Below, one piece after another: positions 18,782-26,327 of a DNA stretch of 64,000 nt. Numbering within the stretch: position 1 is the stretch's first letter; every line of letters starts with the position of its first letter. The stretch is from SKVR01 sp964453995 (GTDB lineage Bacteria; Bacteroidota; Bacteroidia; Bacteroidales; UBA7960). The stretch is taken from assembly GCA_964453995.1 (NCBI GenBank), contig CAYVQC010000002.1, positions 56,955 to 120,954 of the forward strand, in the 5' to 3' direction. Both the position numbers and the translations under genes were made by a program. Under the pieces are notes generated by a model. That model was not told where the DNA came from. It saw nothing but the letters and a program-made list of their open reading frames with translations, and made no database searches.

Positions 18782-19837
18782 TTACTGCCACCGGAGGAAT
18801 GGGTAGGTTACCCCATCAATGATCTGCCAGGTTTCGTCAAAATCCCACTCATGAAAGGTGGCAAAATGAATCATCTCAAGGGTATTTTTACTCTCTCCGT
18901 CTGCACTTGAGATCTGCCCTGAAGATTCAATATTCCAGTACCAATGTTTCACATAGCCCCACCAAATACTATGACTGCCTATCAGGCCTCCGACATGAGT
19001 TTCGCCAATTACACTTCCCACGCTATAGGCATTTTCTAAAAATACAAAAAACTCAATTTGCCCAATCAAACCTCCTACCGTGTTGTGACCAGTTACATTC
19101 CCTGTACTGTAACAATCCTTTAAGTTTGCACCGGAATAGAACCCTATCAACCCCCCTGCACGCAGATTTCCTGAGACATCACCTGTAGCATAGGATTTAC
19201 TGACATCCCCCTCACTTAATCCCAGTAGTCCACCCGCATTGGTGAATCCTGTAACGGTTGCCCTGCTGAAACAATACTCCAGTTCACTGTTATCATCATG
19301 AATTCCCCCCAGACCAGCAAGACCACCCACATTGTTTGTTCCGGTAACCGCACCCGTAGTATAAATCCGCGAAACCAAAGATGAATTCTGGTAAGACCCG
19401 GCCAATCCTCCAACATTGTTTTTCCCAAGGATGGCCAGATTCGTCAACCCGAGATTTTTTACCGTTGCTACCTTTATCATACCGAATAATCCTACATGAT
19501 CATTTTCAGGTCTTTGGATAAAAAGCCCATCGATAGTATAATCACCACCATCATAGATGCCGGAAAATGGATTTTCCATTGTACCTATCGGCACCCATCC
19601 CTGGTTTTCAAACCATTGGGCTGTTGCCGATGCATCGATGTGTGCTGTTTGGCTGAAGTAAACCCCATTAAAACTATTTCCTTCAATTGTTTCCTGCGAA
19701 ATCCAGTATAAATTTTCCAGCGTTGCAACCAGGTAAGGATTGTCTGTAGTTCCCTCTCCCGGAGGTTGCATCACCGTTTGTCCCATTAACGATGTGGTTA
19801 CAGCAAGCAGTAACCACACCAGTATTTGTTTTCCCAT
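18782..19837 (-). pseudogene. N-terminal part of split GLUG/T9SS surface protein
   Basis: The 351-residue product starts at ATG 19837 with a signal peptide (MGKQILVWLLLAVTTSLMGQ). Six or seven GLUG motifs follow, each with a GGL(A/I)G core, for example VGGLAGSY, VGGLAGLG, AGGLLGLS, AGGLIGFY, VGGLIGQI and VGGLIGSH. It ends YPFLRWQ then TAA at 18782-18784. The same frame then continues open for 705 more codons and carries the T9SS sorting domain. The intact gene would encode about 1,057 residues secreted to the surface by T9SS. As it stands, this half lacks the sorting signal and would stay in the periplasm. Confidence 0.85.
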
Positions 19838-19941
19838 GTCAAATAGCTTTGATTGTCAAAGAATAAAAAGCTAAAATTAGATAAAACCTATTTAATTCCA
19901 AAGCATTTAACATTTAAATATTTGGTTTGCTCCTGCAATTG

Positions 19942-20185
19942 GCACAGTTAAATCGAATTACCATAATTGAAATTAAGTACAATGAACTTATTACTANNNN
20001 NNNNNNNNNNNNNNNNNNNNNNNNNNNNNNNNNNNNNNNNNNNNNNNNNNNNNNNNNNNNNNNNNNNNNNNNNNNNNNNNNNNNNNNNNNNNNNNNTTTT
20101 CGGAATGGCCTCTCATTTTATATTTCCAGCCCCCTCCTGCAACCCATTAACCCCAATAAAAAAAAGGCCCCGTAACCGGAGCCTT
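19942..20185. repeat. Repeat copy 1 (contains 100-N gap)
   Basis: Positions 19942-19996 are identical over 55 bp to 20216-20270. After the gap, 20097-20149 matches 20331-20383, then the copies diverge slightly around the terminator hairpin. In copy 2 the corresponding middle segment is 60 bp long (20271-20330). The true gap in copy 1 is therefore probably about 60 bp rather than the 100-N placeholder. Confidence 0.85.
20164..20185 (-). terminator. Distal hairpin terminator downstream of pgk (repeat copy 1)
   Basis: On the minus strand AAGGCTCCG and CGGGGCCTT pair over 9 bp, with one U-G wobble and a 4-nt loop, followed by a run of T. It is the diverged duplicate of the hairpin at 20392-20419. 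Confidence 0.55.
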
Positions 20186-20215
20186 AATATTACAGTTATT
20201 TCTTATGATGAATTC

Positions 20216-20420
20216 GCACAGTTAAATCGAATTACCATAATTGAAATTAAGTACAATGAACTTATTACTATTACGCACTAATCCAATTAGTTGCATACTC
20301 CCGCTCCCAGGGGGCCGGGGGGTCTGGTAGTTTTCGGAATGGCCTCTCATTTTATATTTCCAGCCCCCTCCTGCAACCCATTAACGCAAATAAAAAAGGC
20401 CCCGAAACCGGAGCCTTTTC
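20216..20420. repeat. Repeat copy 2
   Basis: This is the intact copy of the intergenic repeat. It includes a GC-rich core with runs of G (20308-20325) that is missing from copy 1 because of the gap. It ends in the pgk-proximal terminator hairpin. No coding potential, terminal inverted repeat or transposase is visible, so the mobile or structural nature is not established. Confidence 0.8.
20392..20419 (-). terminator. Terminator downstream of pgk (repeat copy 2)
   Basis: On the minus strand AAAAGGCTCCG and CGGGGCCTTTT form an 11-bp stem with one U-G wobble and a 4-nt loop, followed by TTTTTTA. It lies about 270 bp after the pgk stop. The wobble is favourable only in the minus-strand RNA, which fits termination of pgk transcription. 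Confidence 0.65.
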
Positions 20421-20689
20421 AAAAAATTTGTTTTAAAACACTACTATCCGGTTAAATCAATGGCTATTCCTTGAAATGGGTATTAATTGTATCATCACTA
20501 TGGGATTTAGGCCATAGGGGTATACTTTTAAACTATAAACATTTCACTCCTAATGGAGTTAAAAAGCGATGATCTTAACGGAACCAATCCCGTTAAGGAT
20601 GAAATGGTTATAGTAAGCAGGAATGAATCCCAGATGAGTTCCGCAGGAACGGAACAATTTAACCGGTCAACAGTGATTTCCAATGATTA

Positions 20690-21877
20690 TTATTCGTTGA
20701 TCGCGGCCACGCCGGGAAGCACTTTTCCTTCCATATATTCCAGGAGTGCACCACCACCGGTACTTACGTAAGAAACCTTTTCTTCCAGGCCCAGCTGGTT
20801 GATGGCAGCCACAGAGTCGCCACCCCCGATCAGGGTAAAAGCACCTTTTTCAGTTGCCCTAACCAGCGATTCGGCAATGGCTTTGGTTCCTGCGGCGAAG
20901 TTCGACATTTCGAAAACACCCATAGGACCATTCCACAAAACAGTCTTTGATTTTTCGATCACATCGGTAAGGGCGGCAATGCTGTCCTCTCCGATGTCAA
21001 GTCCCATCCATCCTTCCTCAATGGAGTCTGCTTTTACGGTCTTGAAAGTGGCTTCGTTGGAAAACTCATCAGCAACAACAGCATCAGCGGGTATGTGTAG
21101 TTTCACACCAAGCTCTTCTGCCCTTTTGATGATATCTTTTGCAGTCTGCAGGTAATCGTCTTCCACCAGGCTGCTTCCGATCTGACCACCCTGGGCTTTG
21201 ATGAAGGTAAACATCATACCACCACCAATAATAATGTCATCGGCCTTGTCGAGCAGGTTGTTGAGGATATCAATTTTTGAGGAAACCTTGGCGCCACCAA
21301 TAATAGCAGTATAGGGTTTACGAGTGTCTTTAAGCACTTTGTCAATACTTTCCAACTCATTTTTCATGATGTAGCCAAACATTTTATCTTTGGCATATTT
21401 TGCTACAATGGTGGTGGAAGCATGTGCGCGGTGTGCGGTACCAAATGCATCATTCACATAGACATCGGCATAGGAAGCCAGTTTCCTGGCAAATTCCTCA
21501 TTGCCTTTTGTTTCTTCCTTGTAAAAACGAAGGTTTTCCAATAGCAATACCTCACCGGGCTGCAGTTCTGAAGAGAGTCTTTCTGCCGACTCGCCCATGC
21601 AGTCATCAGCAAATTTTACAGGTGCACTGATCAGTTTTGAAAGATGGTCTACAAGGTGGCGAAGTGAGAATTTATCTTCGGGTCCTTCCTTGGGACGGCC
21701 AAGGTGCGACATCAGGATTGCTGATCCACCGTCATCAAGTATCTTTTTGATGGTAGGCACTGCTGCCCGCATGCGGGTATCATCTGTTATCTCAAAATCC
21801 TTGTTCAAAGGCACGTTAAAATCTACACGAATTATGGCTTTCTTGCCTTTAAAATCAAATCCATCAATGGTTTTCAT
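20690..21877 (-). CDS. pgk: Phosphoglycerate kinase
   Basis: Pgk makes ATP and 3-phosphoglycerate from 1,3-bisphosphoglycerate in glycolysis. The 395-residue product has the standard length. The N-terminal signature RVDFNVPLNKD is at about 18-28, the substrate segment ILMSHLGRPK follows, and the nucleotide loop GGGDSVAAI and the C-terminal STGGGALLEYMEGK lie near the end. The start is ATG 21877. Upstream, a TTTG...ACCATTTG promoter-like pair and a 16-bp inverted repeat are seen at 21903-21932. The gene stands alone, with twin hairpins downstream. Confidence 0.98.
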   Translation of the reverse strand: MKTIDGFDFKGKKAIIRVDFNVPLNKDFEITDDTRMRAAVPTIKKILDDGGSAILMSHLGRPKEGPEDKFSLRHLVDHLSKLISAPVKFADDCMGESAERLSSELQPGEVLLLENLRFYKEETKGNEEFARKLASYADVYVNDAFGTAHRAHASTTIVAKYAKDKMFGYIMKNELESIDKVLKDTRKPYTAIIGGAKVSSKIDILNNLLDKADDIIIGGGMMFTFIKAQGGQIGSSLVEDDYLQTAKDIIKRAEELGVKLHIPADAVVADEFSNEATFKTVKADSIEEGWMGLDIGEDSIAALTDVIEKSKTVLWNGPMGVFEMSNFAAGTKAIAESLVRATEKGAFTLIGGGDSVAAINQLGLEEKVSYVSTGGGALLEYMEGKVLPGVAAINE

Positions 21878-22182
21878 CTTTTTCCTTTTTTTCGTTTACA
21901 AATGGTTTATTAAATACGGTATACAAATACCGGAAATTCATTATCGCAGGGGAAGCCAAAAACTGCTCAATTTCTTTTGGGGTATATCTGCCTGAATAGC
22001 ATTGCAGGTAAGTTGCCCCGGGATTGTTTGGTGTGGCCATTTTGCCAGATTCTTCTTAGTCTGCTGTACAAATTATATTAATTTTGTGGGCCTGCAGGAA
22101 GAATTCAATCCCTGTATTAAGGATACAAAATTAAAAGAAATATGTTTAGGGAGTATCATCAAACGCAATTATCAACAAACCC
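21878..22182. other. Divergent promoter region pgk / aminotransferase
   Basis: This 305-bp stretch has no credible gene. For pgk, the minus strand has TTTG (21926-21923) about 17 bp ahead of ACCATTTG, a near match to the -7 consensus; an inverted repeat CGGTAT-acaa-ATACCG (21917-21932) overlaps the -33 site. For the aminotransferase, TAATTTTG (22079-22086) is an exact -7 match. Confidence 0.45.
22079..22086 (+). promoter_or_regulatory. Predicted -7 element of aminotransferase operon
   Basis: TAATTTTG matches TAnnTTTG exactly. Transcription would start near 22093, with about 90 nt of leader before the ATG at 22183. The expected -33 region reads TTAG rather than TTTG. Confidence 0.4.
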
Positions 22183-23340
22183 ATGAATCCATTTCCTGAT
22201 ATAGTACATTCGAAATTACCCCAAACAGGCACTTCAGTTTTTGCCGTAATGTCGGGTCTTGCCCGCGAGCACAATGCCATTAACCTCTCGCAGGGGTTTC
22301 CGGATTTTGCAGTGTCGGAAGAGCTGATCGACCTGGTGCACAAATACATGAAAGAGGGGCACAACCAGTATGCTCCTATGCCCGGTGTACCGTTACTCAG
22401 GGAAACCATAGCTGAGAAAACGGCGTTTCTCTATTCTGCTGATTACCATCCGGAAACCGAGATTACGATAACCGCAGGAGCTACCCAGGCCATCTTCACA
22501 GCCATTACAGCGTTTATTCGCGAAGACGATGAAGTGATTGTTTTCGAACCGGCCTACGACAGCTATGTGCCTGCCATAAAACTGTGCGGCGGCATTCCCA
22601 TTTGCATTCAACTCACACTCCCCGATTACCGTATCGACTGGAAGCAGCTAAGGAAAGTGCTCAACCAACGCACCAAAATGATCATCATCAATTCGCCCCA
22701 CAATCCTACGGGGAGTATTCTTAATGCTGTCGATCTTATGGAGCTTGATAAGCTCACACGCAACACGGGCATCATTGTTTTGAGCGATGAGGTATACGAA
22801 CATATCATATTTGACGGGTATGAACACCAGAGTGTATGTCGCTACCCCCAGCTGGCAAGCCGCAGTATGGTTATGTGTTCTTTCGGAAAGACCTTTCATG
22901 CCACAGGCTGGAAGTGTGGCTATTGCCTTGCTCCTGAAAATTTAATGAAAGAATTTCGCAAAGTGCACCAGTTTGTGGTTTTTGCCGTGAATACCCCGGT
23001 ACAGTATGCCATTGCCGAATACCTGCGAAACAGGGATAACTACATGCACCTGGGCAGTTTCTACCAGGAAAAAAGAGATTATTTCCTGAAACTGATCAAA
23101 GGCTCGCGCTTTAAAATGATCCCGGCCAGTGGTACCTACTTCCAGGTGCTGGATTACAGCCGCATCAGCGATGAGCCTGAAATGGACTTTGCCGTGAGGC
23201 TTACCAAGGAATATGGTGTGGCATCGGTACCTAATTCCTATTTCTACAACAAATCACAGAACAATCAAACCCTTAGGTTTTGTTTTGCCAAAAGCAAAGA
23301 AACCCTTGAAAAAGCTGCAGAAATACTATGTCGAATATAA
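22183..23340 (+). CDS. PLP-dependent methionine aminotransferase (YbdL-like)
   Basis: This fold-type I aminotransferase most resembles the YbdL/kynurenine aminotransferase group, which uses methionine or its keto acid. The 385-residue product shows NLSQGFPDF (34-42), the PLP-pocket NSPHNPTGS (170-178), SDEVYEH (201-207) and the catalytic lysine in SFGKTFHATGWKCGY (Lys236). It overlaps the next gene by 13 bp. That gene is an omega-amidase, the enzyme expected to remove 2-oxoglutaramate when glutamine is the amino donor. The pair therefore fits methionine salvage by glutamine transamination. Specificity is inferred. Confidence 0.9.
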   Translation: MNPFPDIVHSKLPQTGTSVFAVMSGLAREHNAINLSQGFPDFAVSEELIDLVHKYMKEGHNQYAPMPGVPLLRETIAEKTAFLYSADYHPETEITITAGATQAIFTAITAFIREDDEVIVFEPAYDSYVPAIKLCGGIPICIQLTLPDYRIDWKQLRKVLNQRTKMIIINSPHNPTGSILNAVDLMELDKLTRNTGIIVLSDEVYEHIIFDGYEHQSVCRYPQLASRSMVMCSFGKTFHATGWKCGYCLAPENLMKEFRKVHQFVVFAVNTPVQYAIAEYLRNRDNYMHLGSFYQEKRDYFLKLIKGSRFKMIPASGTYFQVLDYSRISDEPEMDFAVRLTKEYGVASVPNSYFYNKSQNNQTLRFCFAKSKETLEKAAEILCRI

Positions 23341-24122
23341 AAGTTACCCTCATCCAGTCTCCCCTTCACTGGGAAAATCCTGCTGCCAACAGGCAAATGT
23401 TTGAGCAGAAGATCAACGAGATTACAGACCCTACCGAAATTGTGGTATTGCCCGAAGTATTTACCACAGGGTTTACCATGGAGCCGGCGGGGCTGGCCGA
23501 ACCCCACATGGGCGAGACCTACCAGTGGATGAAACGTATTGCTGCCGAAAAGAATATCGTTTTGGTGGGCAGCCTGGCCACCGAAGAAAACGGGAAATAC
23601 TACAACCGCCTCATATGGATGCAACCCGATGGCACCCATTACCAATACGATAAAAAGCACCTGTTTACCCATGCCGGCGAATCGAAAAACTTCACCCCCG
23701 GCAATGAGCGCGTAATAGTGGAGTACAAAGGGTGGAAATTCCTGTTGCTGATCTGCTACGATCTGCGCTTCCCCGTGTGGTGTAAAAACAACTACAGCCC
23801 GGAGAAAGGATTCGACTACGACTGCATCATCAACATTGCCAACTGGCCCACTACCCGCAGTCACCACTGGCGACTGCTGCTCATGGCCCGCGCTATTGAG
23901 AACCAGGCTTACATGATCGGGGTAAACCGCATCGGGGAAGACGGTAACGGCAAAGACCACAGCGGCGACTCAGCCCTGATCAGCCCCATGGGCGACAACT
24001 ACTCCAATTTTATGCCCTACGACGAAAAGACTGAAACCATCCCCATGCCCAAATGCCAGCTGGACGATTACCGCAAAAAATACAGGTTTGCCGCAGATTG
24101 GGACAGGTTTGAGATTTTGTAG
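23328..24122 (+). CDS. Nitrilase-superfamily omega-amidase (YafV-like)
   Basis: Omega-amidases hydrolyse 2-oxoglutaramate or 2-oxosuccinamate. The 264-residue product has the nitrilase catalytic triad: Glu43 in LPEVFTTGF, a lysine in YDKKHLF (109 or 110), and Cys143 in LLICYDLRFP. Length is normal. Its start overlaps the aminotransferase stop by 13 bp in another frame, so translation is probably coupled. This context and the YafV-type sequence support a role in the glutamine transaminase/omega-amidase pathway. Confidence 0.92.
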   Translation: MSNIKVTLIQSPLHWENPAANRQMFEQKINEITDPTEIVVLPEVFTTGFTMEPAGLAEPHMGETYQWMKRIAAEKNIVLVGSLATEENGKYYNRLIWMQPDGTHYQYDKKHLFTHAGESKNFTPGNERVIVEYKGWKFLLLICYDLRFPVWCKNNYSPEKGFDYDCIINIANWPTTRSHHWRLLLMARAIENQAYMIGVNRIGEDGNGKDHSGDSALISPMGDNYSNFMPYDEKTETIPMPKCQLDDYRKKYRFAADWDRFEIL

Positions 24123-24429
24123 GGTTTGTTTCCGGGATAGCGGGGGTTAAGCCAATGGTACGTGGTGGAATCGAATTGATGAAAGGATCGTAAAAGACGG
24201 AATAATACTACCTATTCTTTAGATCCAAAAAATCGTGTTTCTCACCGGCATTACCTGCTCCAAAAGAGGCATTCAAAGAGCGTATAACGCCCAAAAATAC
24301 AGCTTTTTCCTTATGATAAGAAAATTGCATTTAAGATATTATCATGCATAACTTTTTAATAAAGCTTCCCGTACATGGCTCATACATTAACGATGAAAAC
24401 AATAACAATACGGTTAAGTTTGAGCTGTG

Positions 24430-24805
24430 ATAAGCACCGACCGCAATCCTAAAATCTGGGAAGATAAAACAAACAAGTATTACAAAAGCCCCGGAACTCT
24501 GCGCATCATAAAATCGTGCCCCGTAGTTCGCGCATTGCGCGGGACAGGCTCCCCAATTCAGATCAAAATCATCCTGCAGGTCCTTGCCGTTGTTGAGGTA
24601 GCGGTTTTGATTCAGTGTCATGTTGCCCTGGCGCCATCGTAAAAAGTGAGGCCGAAGGGGTAGTAGTCGGTTGGGAGGTAATTATGGCGGTTAATAGGGT
24701 CATGGTACTGGTTGTAAGTCAGGCAGTTTGGTGGGTTAAATAGAGGGATTCTTTTTGGATTTGAATAAATTTCCTCAACCCAATTCCCATATCCTACCTA
24801 ACCAA
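24430..24805 (-). pseudogene. Decayed RHS-repeat core fragment
   Basis: On the minus strand one frame reads ...YLPTDYYPFGLTFYDGARAT then a stop near 24625. The next frame then reads NQNRYLNNGKDLQDDFDLNW and NYGARFYDAQ. Intact RHS-associated core domains have DYYPFG..., then YNGKELQDDFxLNWYDYGARFYDPQ in a single frame. Here there is a frame change, and an extra eight-residue stretch (GACPAQCA) interrupts NW-YDYGARFYD. That insert corresponds to a GC-rich segment with the palindrome CGCGCATTGCGCG. No start, no upstream repeats and no toxin domain are present, so this is a fragment of a once larger polymorphic-toxin or RHS gene. Confidence 0.6.
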
Positions 24806-24929
24806 AAATCACAAAGTGATTTTAAAAATTGCGTCCCTTGGGGCTTTGCGAGAAGTAAAACCAGTGGTCAATCGTGCCGGAAATCGTCGGACCGCCTGGC
24901 AGTCAGGATAGGATAGCTCCAGGCTATTG

Positions 24930-24967
24930 AAAAAAATATCCTTCACAGGCTTTGCTGCGAAGGATAT
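24930..24967 (-). terminator. Terminator of the osmC-like gene
   Basis: ATATCCTTC and GAAGGATAT form a perfect 9-bp stem with a 14-nt loop. On the minus strand it is followed by a run of at least six T. It lies 51 bp beyond the stop of the OsmC gene. Confidence 0.75.
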
Positions 24968-25017
24968 TCTGGATGTCATTACGGGCTACAAAAAGCCCGG
25001 GGAGAAAGGCCGGCAGG

Positions 25018-25467
25018 TTATGCTACAGCACATTTACCCAGCTCCACTCTCACGGGAGTAATGTTTTGCAGGTTGTCGCTCACCGGGCAACGCTGCTCCA
25101 CAGCATGCAACCATTGTTCAAGGGTGGCATCATCAGCATCACAGTCGGGGATTATCTTTACCACGATGGTTTTGTAACCGGCACGTTCCAGGTCACTTTG
25201 GCCAAAAAGTTTGGCAGGGTTAAGGTTACCGGCAATATCAATCTTAAGGCTTCTGAGCTCAAAGCCCATTTCAGTTGCAATTAGGTGGCCCATTACATTG
25301 AGGCAGCCGGCAAAAGCTGCCAGGATGTATTCAACCGGGTTGGGAGCAGTGTTGCTGCCGCCAAGGTCTTCTGGTTCATCTACAATGATTTCAAAATTCC
25401 GCGCTTTTACTACGGTTTTTGCAGCACTGGCGCTGTGGGCTTTGATTCTGAATTTTAAGTCTGACAT
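25018..25467 (-). CDS. OsmC family peroxidase-like protein
   Basis: OsmC/Ohr proteins are small dimeric thiol peroxidases. The 149-residue product has both active-site cysteines: Cys55 in AAFAGCLNVMGHL and Cys127 in QRCPVSDN. The family length and the NPVEYILAA helix fit well. The divergent neighbour is a Crp/Fnr regulator, and an 18-bp palindrome sits directly behind this gene's -7 element, so the pair is probably a regulator and its target. Whether it reduces organic hydroperoxides or another substrate cannot be read here. Confidence 0.92.
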   Translation of the reverse strand: MSDLKFRIKAHSASAAKTVVKARNFEIIVDEPEDLGGSNTAPNPVEYILAAFAGCLNVMGHLIATEMGFELRSLKIDIAGNLNPAKLFGQSDLERAGYKTIVVKIIPDCDADDATLEQWLHAVEQRCPVSDNLQNITPVRVELGKCAVA

Positions 25468-25516
25468 AATTTTATGGTTTTATTGTTACACAATTAAAGT
25501 AGCTTTTTCTACACCA

Positions 25517-25524
25517 CAAATTTA
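25517..25524 (-). promoter_or_regulatory. -7 element of osmC promoter
   Basis: The minus strand reads TAAATTTG, an exact TAnnTTTG match, giving a start near 25510 and a 43-nt leader. The usual TTTG -33 element is replaced by the palindrome at 25526-25543, which suggests dependence on, or repression by, a bound regulator. Confidence 0.6.
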
Positions 25525-25525
25525 C

Positions 25526-25543
25526 TTGTTAATTCATTAACAA
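25526..25543. promoter_or_regulatory. Crp/Fnr-type palindromic operator
   Basis: TTGTTAAT and ATTAACAA are perfect 8-bp inverted arms separated by TC. The size and TTG...CAA termini fit Crp/Fnr family operators. It lies immediately upstream of the osmC -7 element and 89 bp upstream of the crp/fnr start codon, between the two divergent genes. Confidence 0.65.
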
Positions 25544-25632
25544 CTCTACGTTACGCCATGGACAATCACTTGTTTCAAGATGTGGTTTTTCATCAAAAAA
25601 AGTGTAATATTGCATTTTCCAAACTCTTGCTT

Positions 25633-26301
25633 ATGTCCAGTACCCCGGTTCCCTTTAACAATTCCTGGTTTGTTGATCTAACAGATTCGCAGCGTGAGCT
25701 CATCTTTGAGCATTCCAACCTTCTGCAATTTAAAAAAGATGAAACCATAATAAAACAGGGGTTTATGGCCGATCATATTCTCTACCTTGAAAAAGGAATG
25801 GCCAAGCTCAGCGTGGACGATCAGCAGCGATCCACGGTATTTAAGATCATGGCTTCCAACTCTTTTATCGGTTTGATGTGTTCCTTTGTGAAGCGGAATT
25901 TCGATTTCTCGGCTGTTGCTATCGAACCTTCGGTGGTAAGACTGATAGACAGGACTATTTTTGAGCAAATGATAAGGGAGAATGGGCAGTTTGCGGTAAG
26001 GATTGTACAGCTTATGTCTTTGATGACCAATAAAATCGTACACGACCTGGTACATTTAAGTCACAAAAATGCCGATGGTGCCATATGTACCATTCTGCTG
26101 GAGCTGGCATCTGTTTATAAAAGCAACAGCTTTCAAATGCCATTCAGCAGAATTGAGCTGGCAAATACCGTAGGCTATTCAAAGGAAAGTGTTATTGGCT
26201 GTCTGTCATCCCTGCAGAAGGAAAAAATCATCGAGGTTTCCGGCAAGAATATAAACATAGTGGATTATAAAAGGCTTGAAATCATTGCCAAGAACGGCTA
26301 A
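25633..26301 (+). CDS. Crp/Fnr family transcriptional regulator
   Basis: I place the start at ATG 25633 (222 residues). An upstream ATG at 25558 would add 25 residues but lies ahead of a -7-like TAATATTG (25605-25612). The N-terminal half is a cyclic-nucleotide-binding-like beta roll (about 20-120) without the PRPC-type cAMP residues or the Fe-S cysteine cluster of FNR; only scattered cysteines are present. The C-terminal half is a winged helix with the recognition helix in SRIELANTVGYSKESVIGCLSSL. The effector is unknown. The adjacent palindrome and divergent osmC gene suggest that it controls a peroxide or redox response. Confidence 0.88.
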   Translation: MSSTPVPFNNSWFVDLTDSQRELIFEHSNLLQFKKDETIIKQGFMADHILYLEKGMAKLSVDDQQRSTVFKIMASNSFIGLMCSFVKRNFDFSAVAIEPSVVRLIDRTIFEQMIRENGQFAVRIVQLMSLMTNKIVHDLVHLSHKNADGAICTILLELASVYKSNSFQMPFSRIELANTVGYSKESVIGCLSSLQKEKIIEVSGKNINIVDYKRLEIIAKNG

Positions 26302-26327
26302 CCTTCTACTTTTCACCCAAGCAGGGG

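Larger units (their letters stand above)
19838..20689. other. Intergenic region with duplicated repeat and assembly gap
   Basis: This 852-bp stretch has no credible gene. It contains two copies of a repeat of about 200 bp, the first interrupted by a 100-N gap (19997-20096). Each copy ends in a hairpin with a T-run on the minus strand, downstream of pgk. The segment 20420-20689 between the second copy and pgk shows no recognised feature. Confidence 0.7.
24123..25017. other. Degenerate region with RHS remnant and terminator
   Basis: This 895-bp region holds no intact gene. From 24430 to about 24800 the minus strand carries RHS-core remnants in two frames. The stretch 24123-24330 has no recognised content, though one minus-strand frame stays open for about 30 codons. 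The 3' end has an osmC terminator (24930-24967) and a second small hairpin (24982-24999). Confidence 0.65.
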
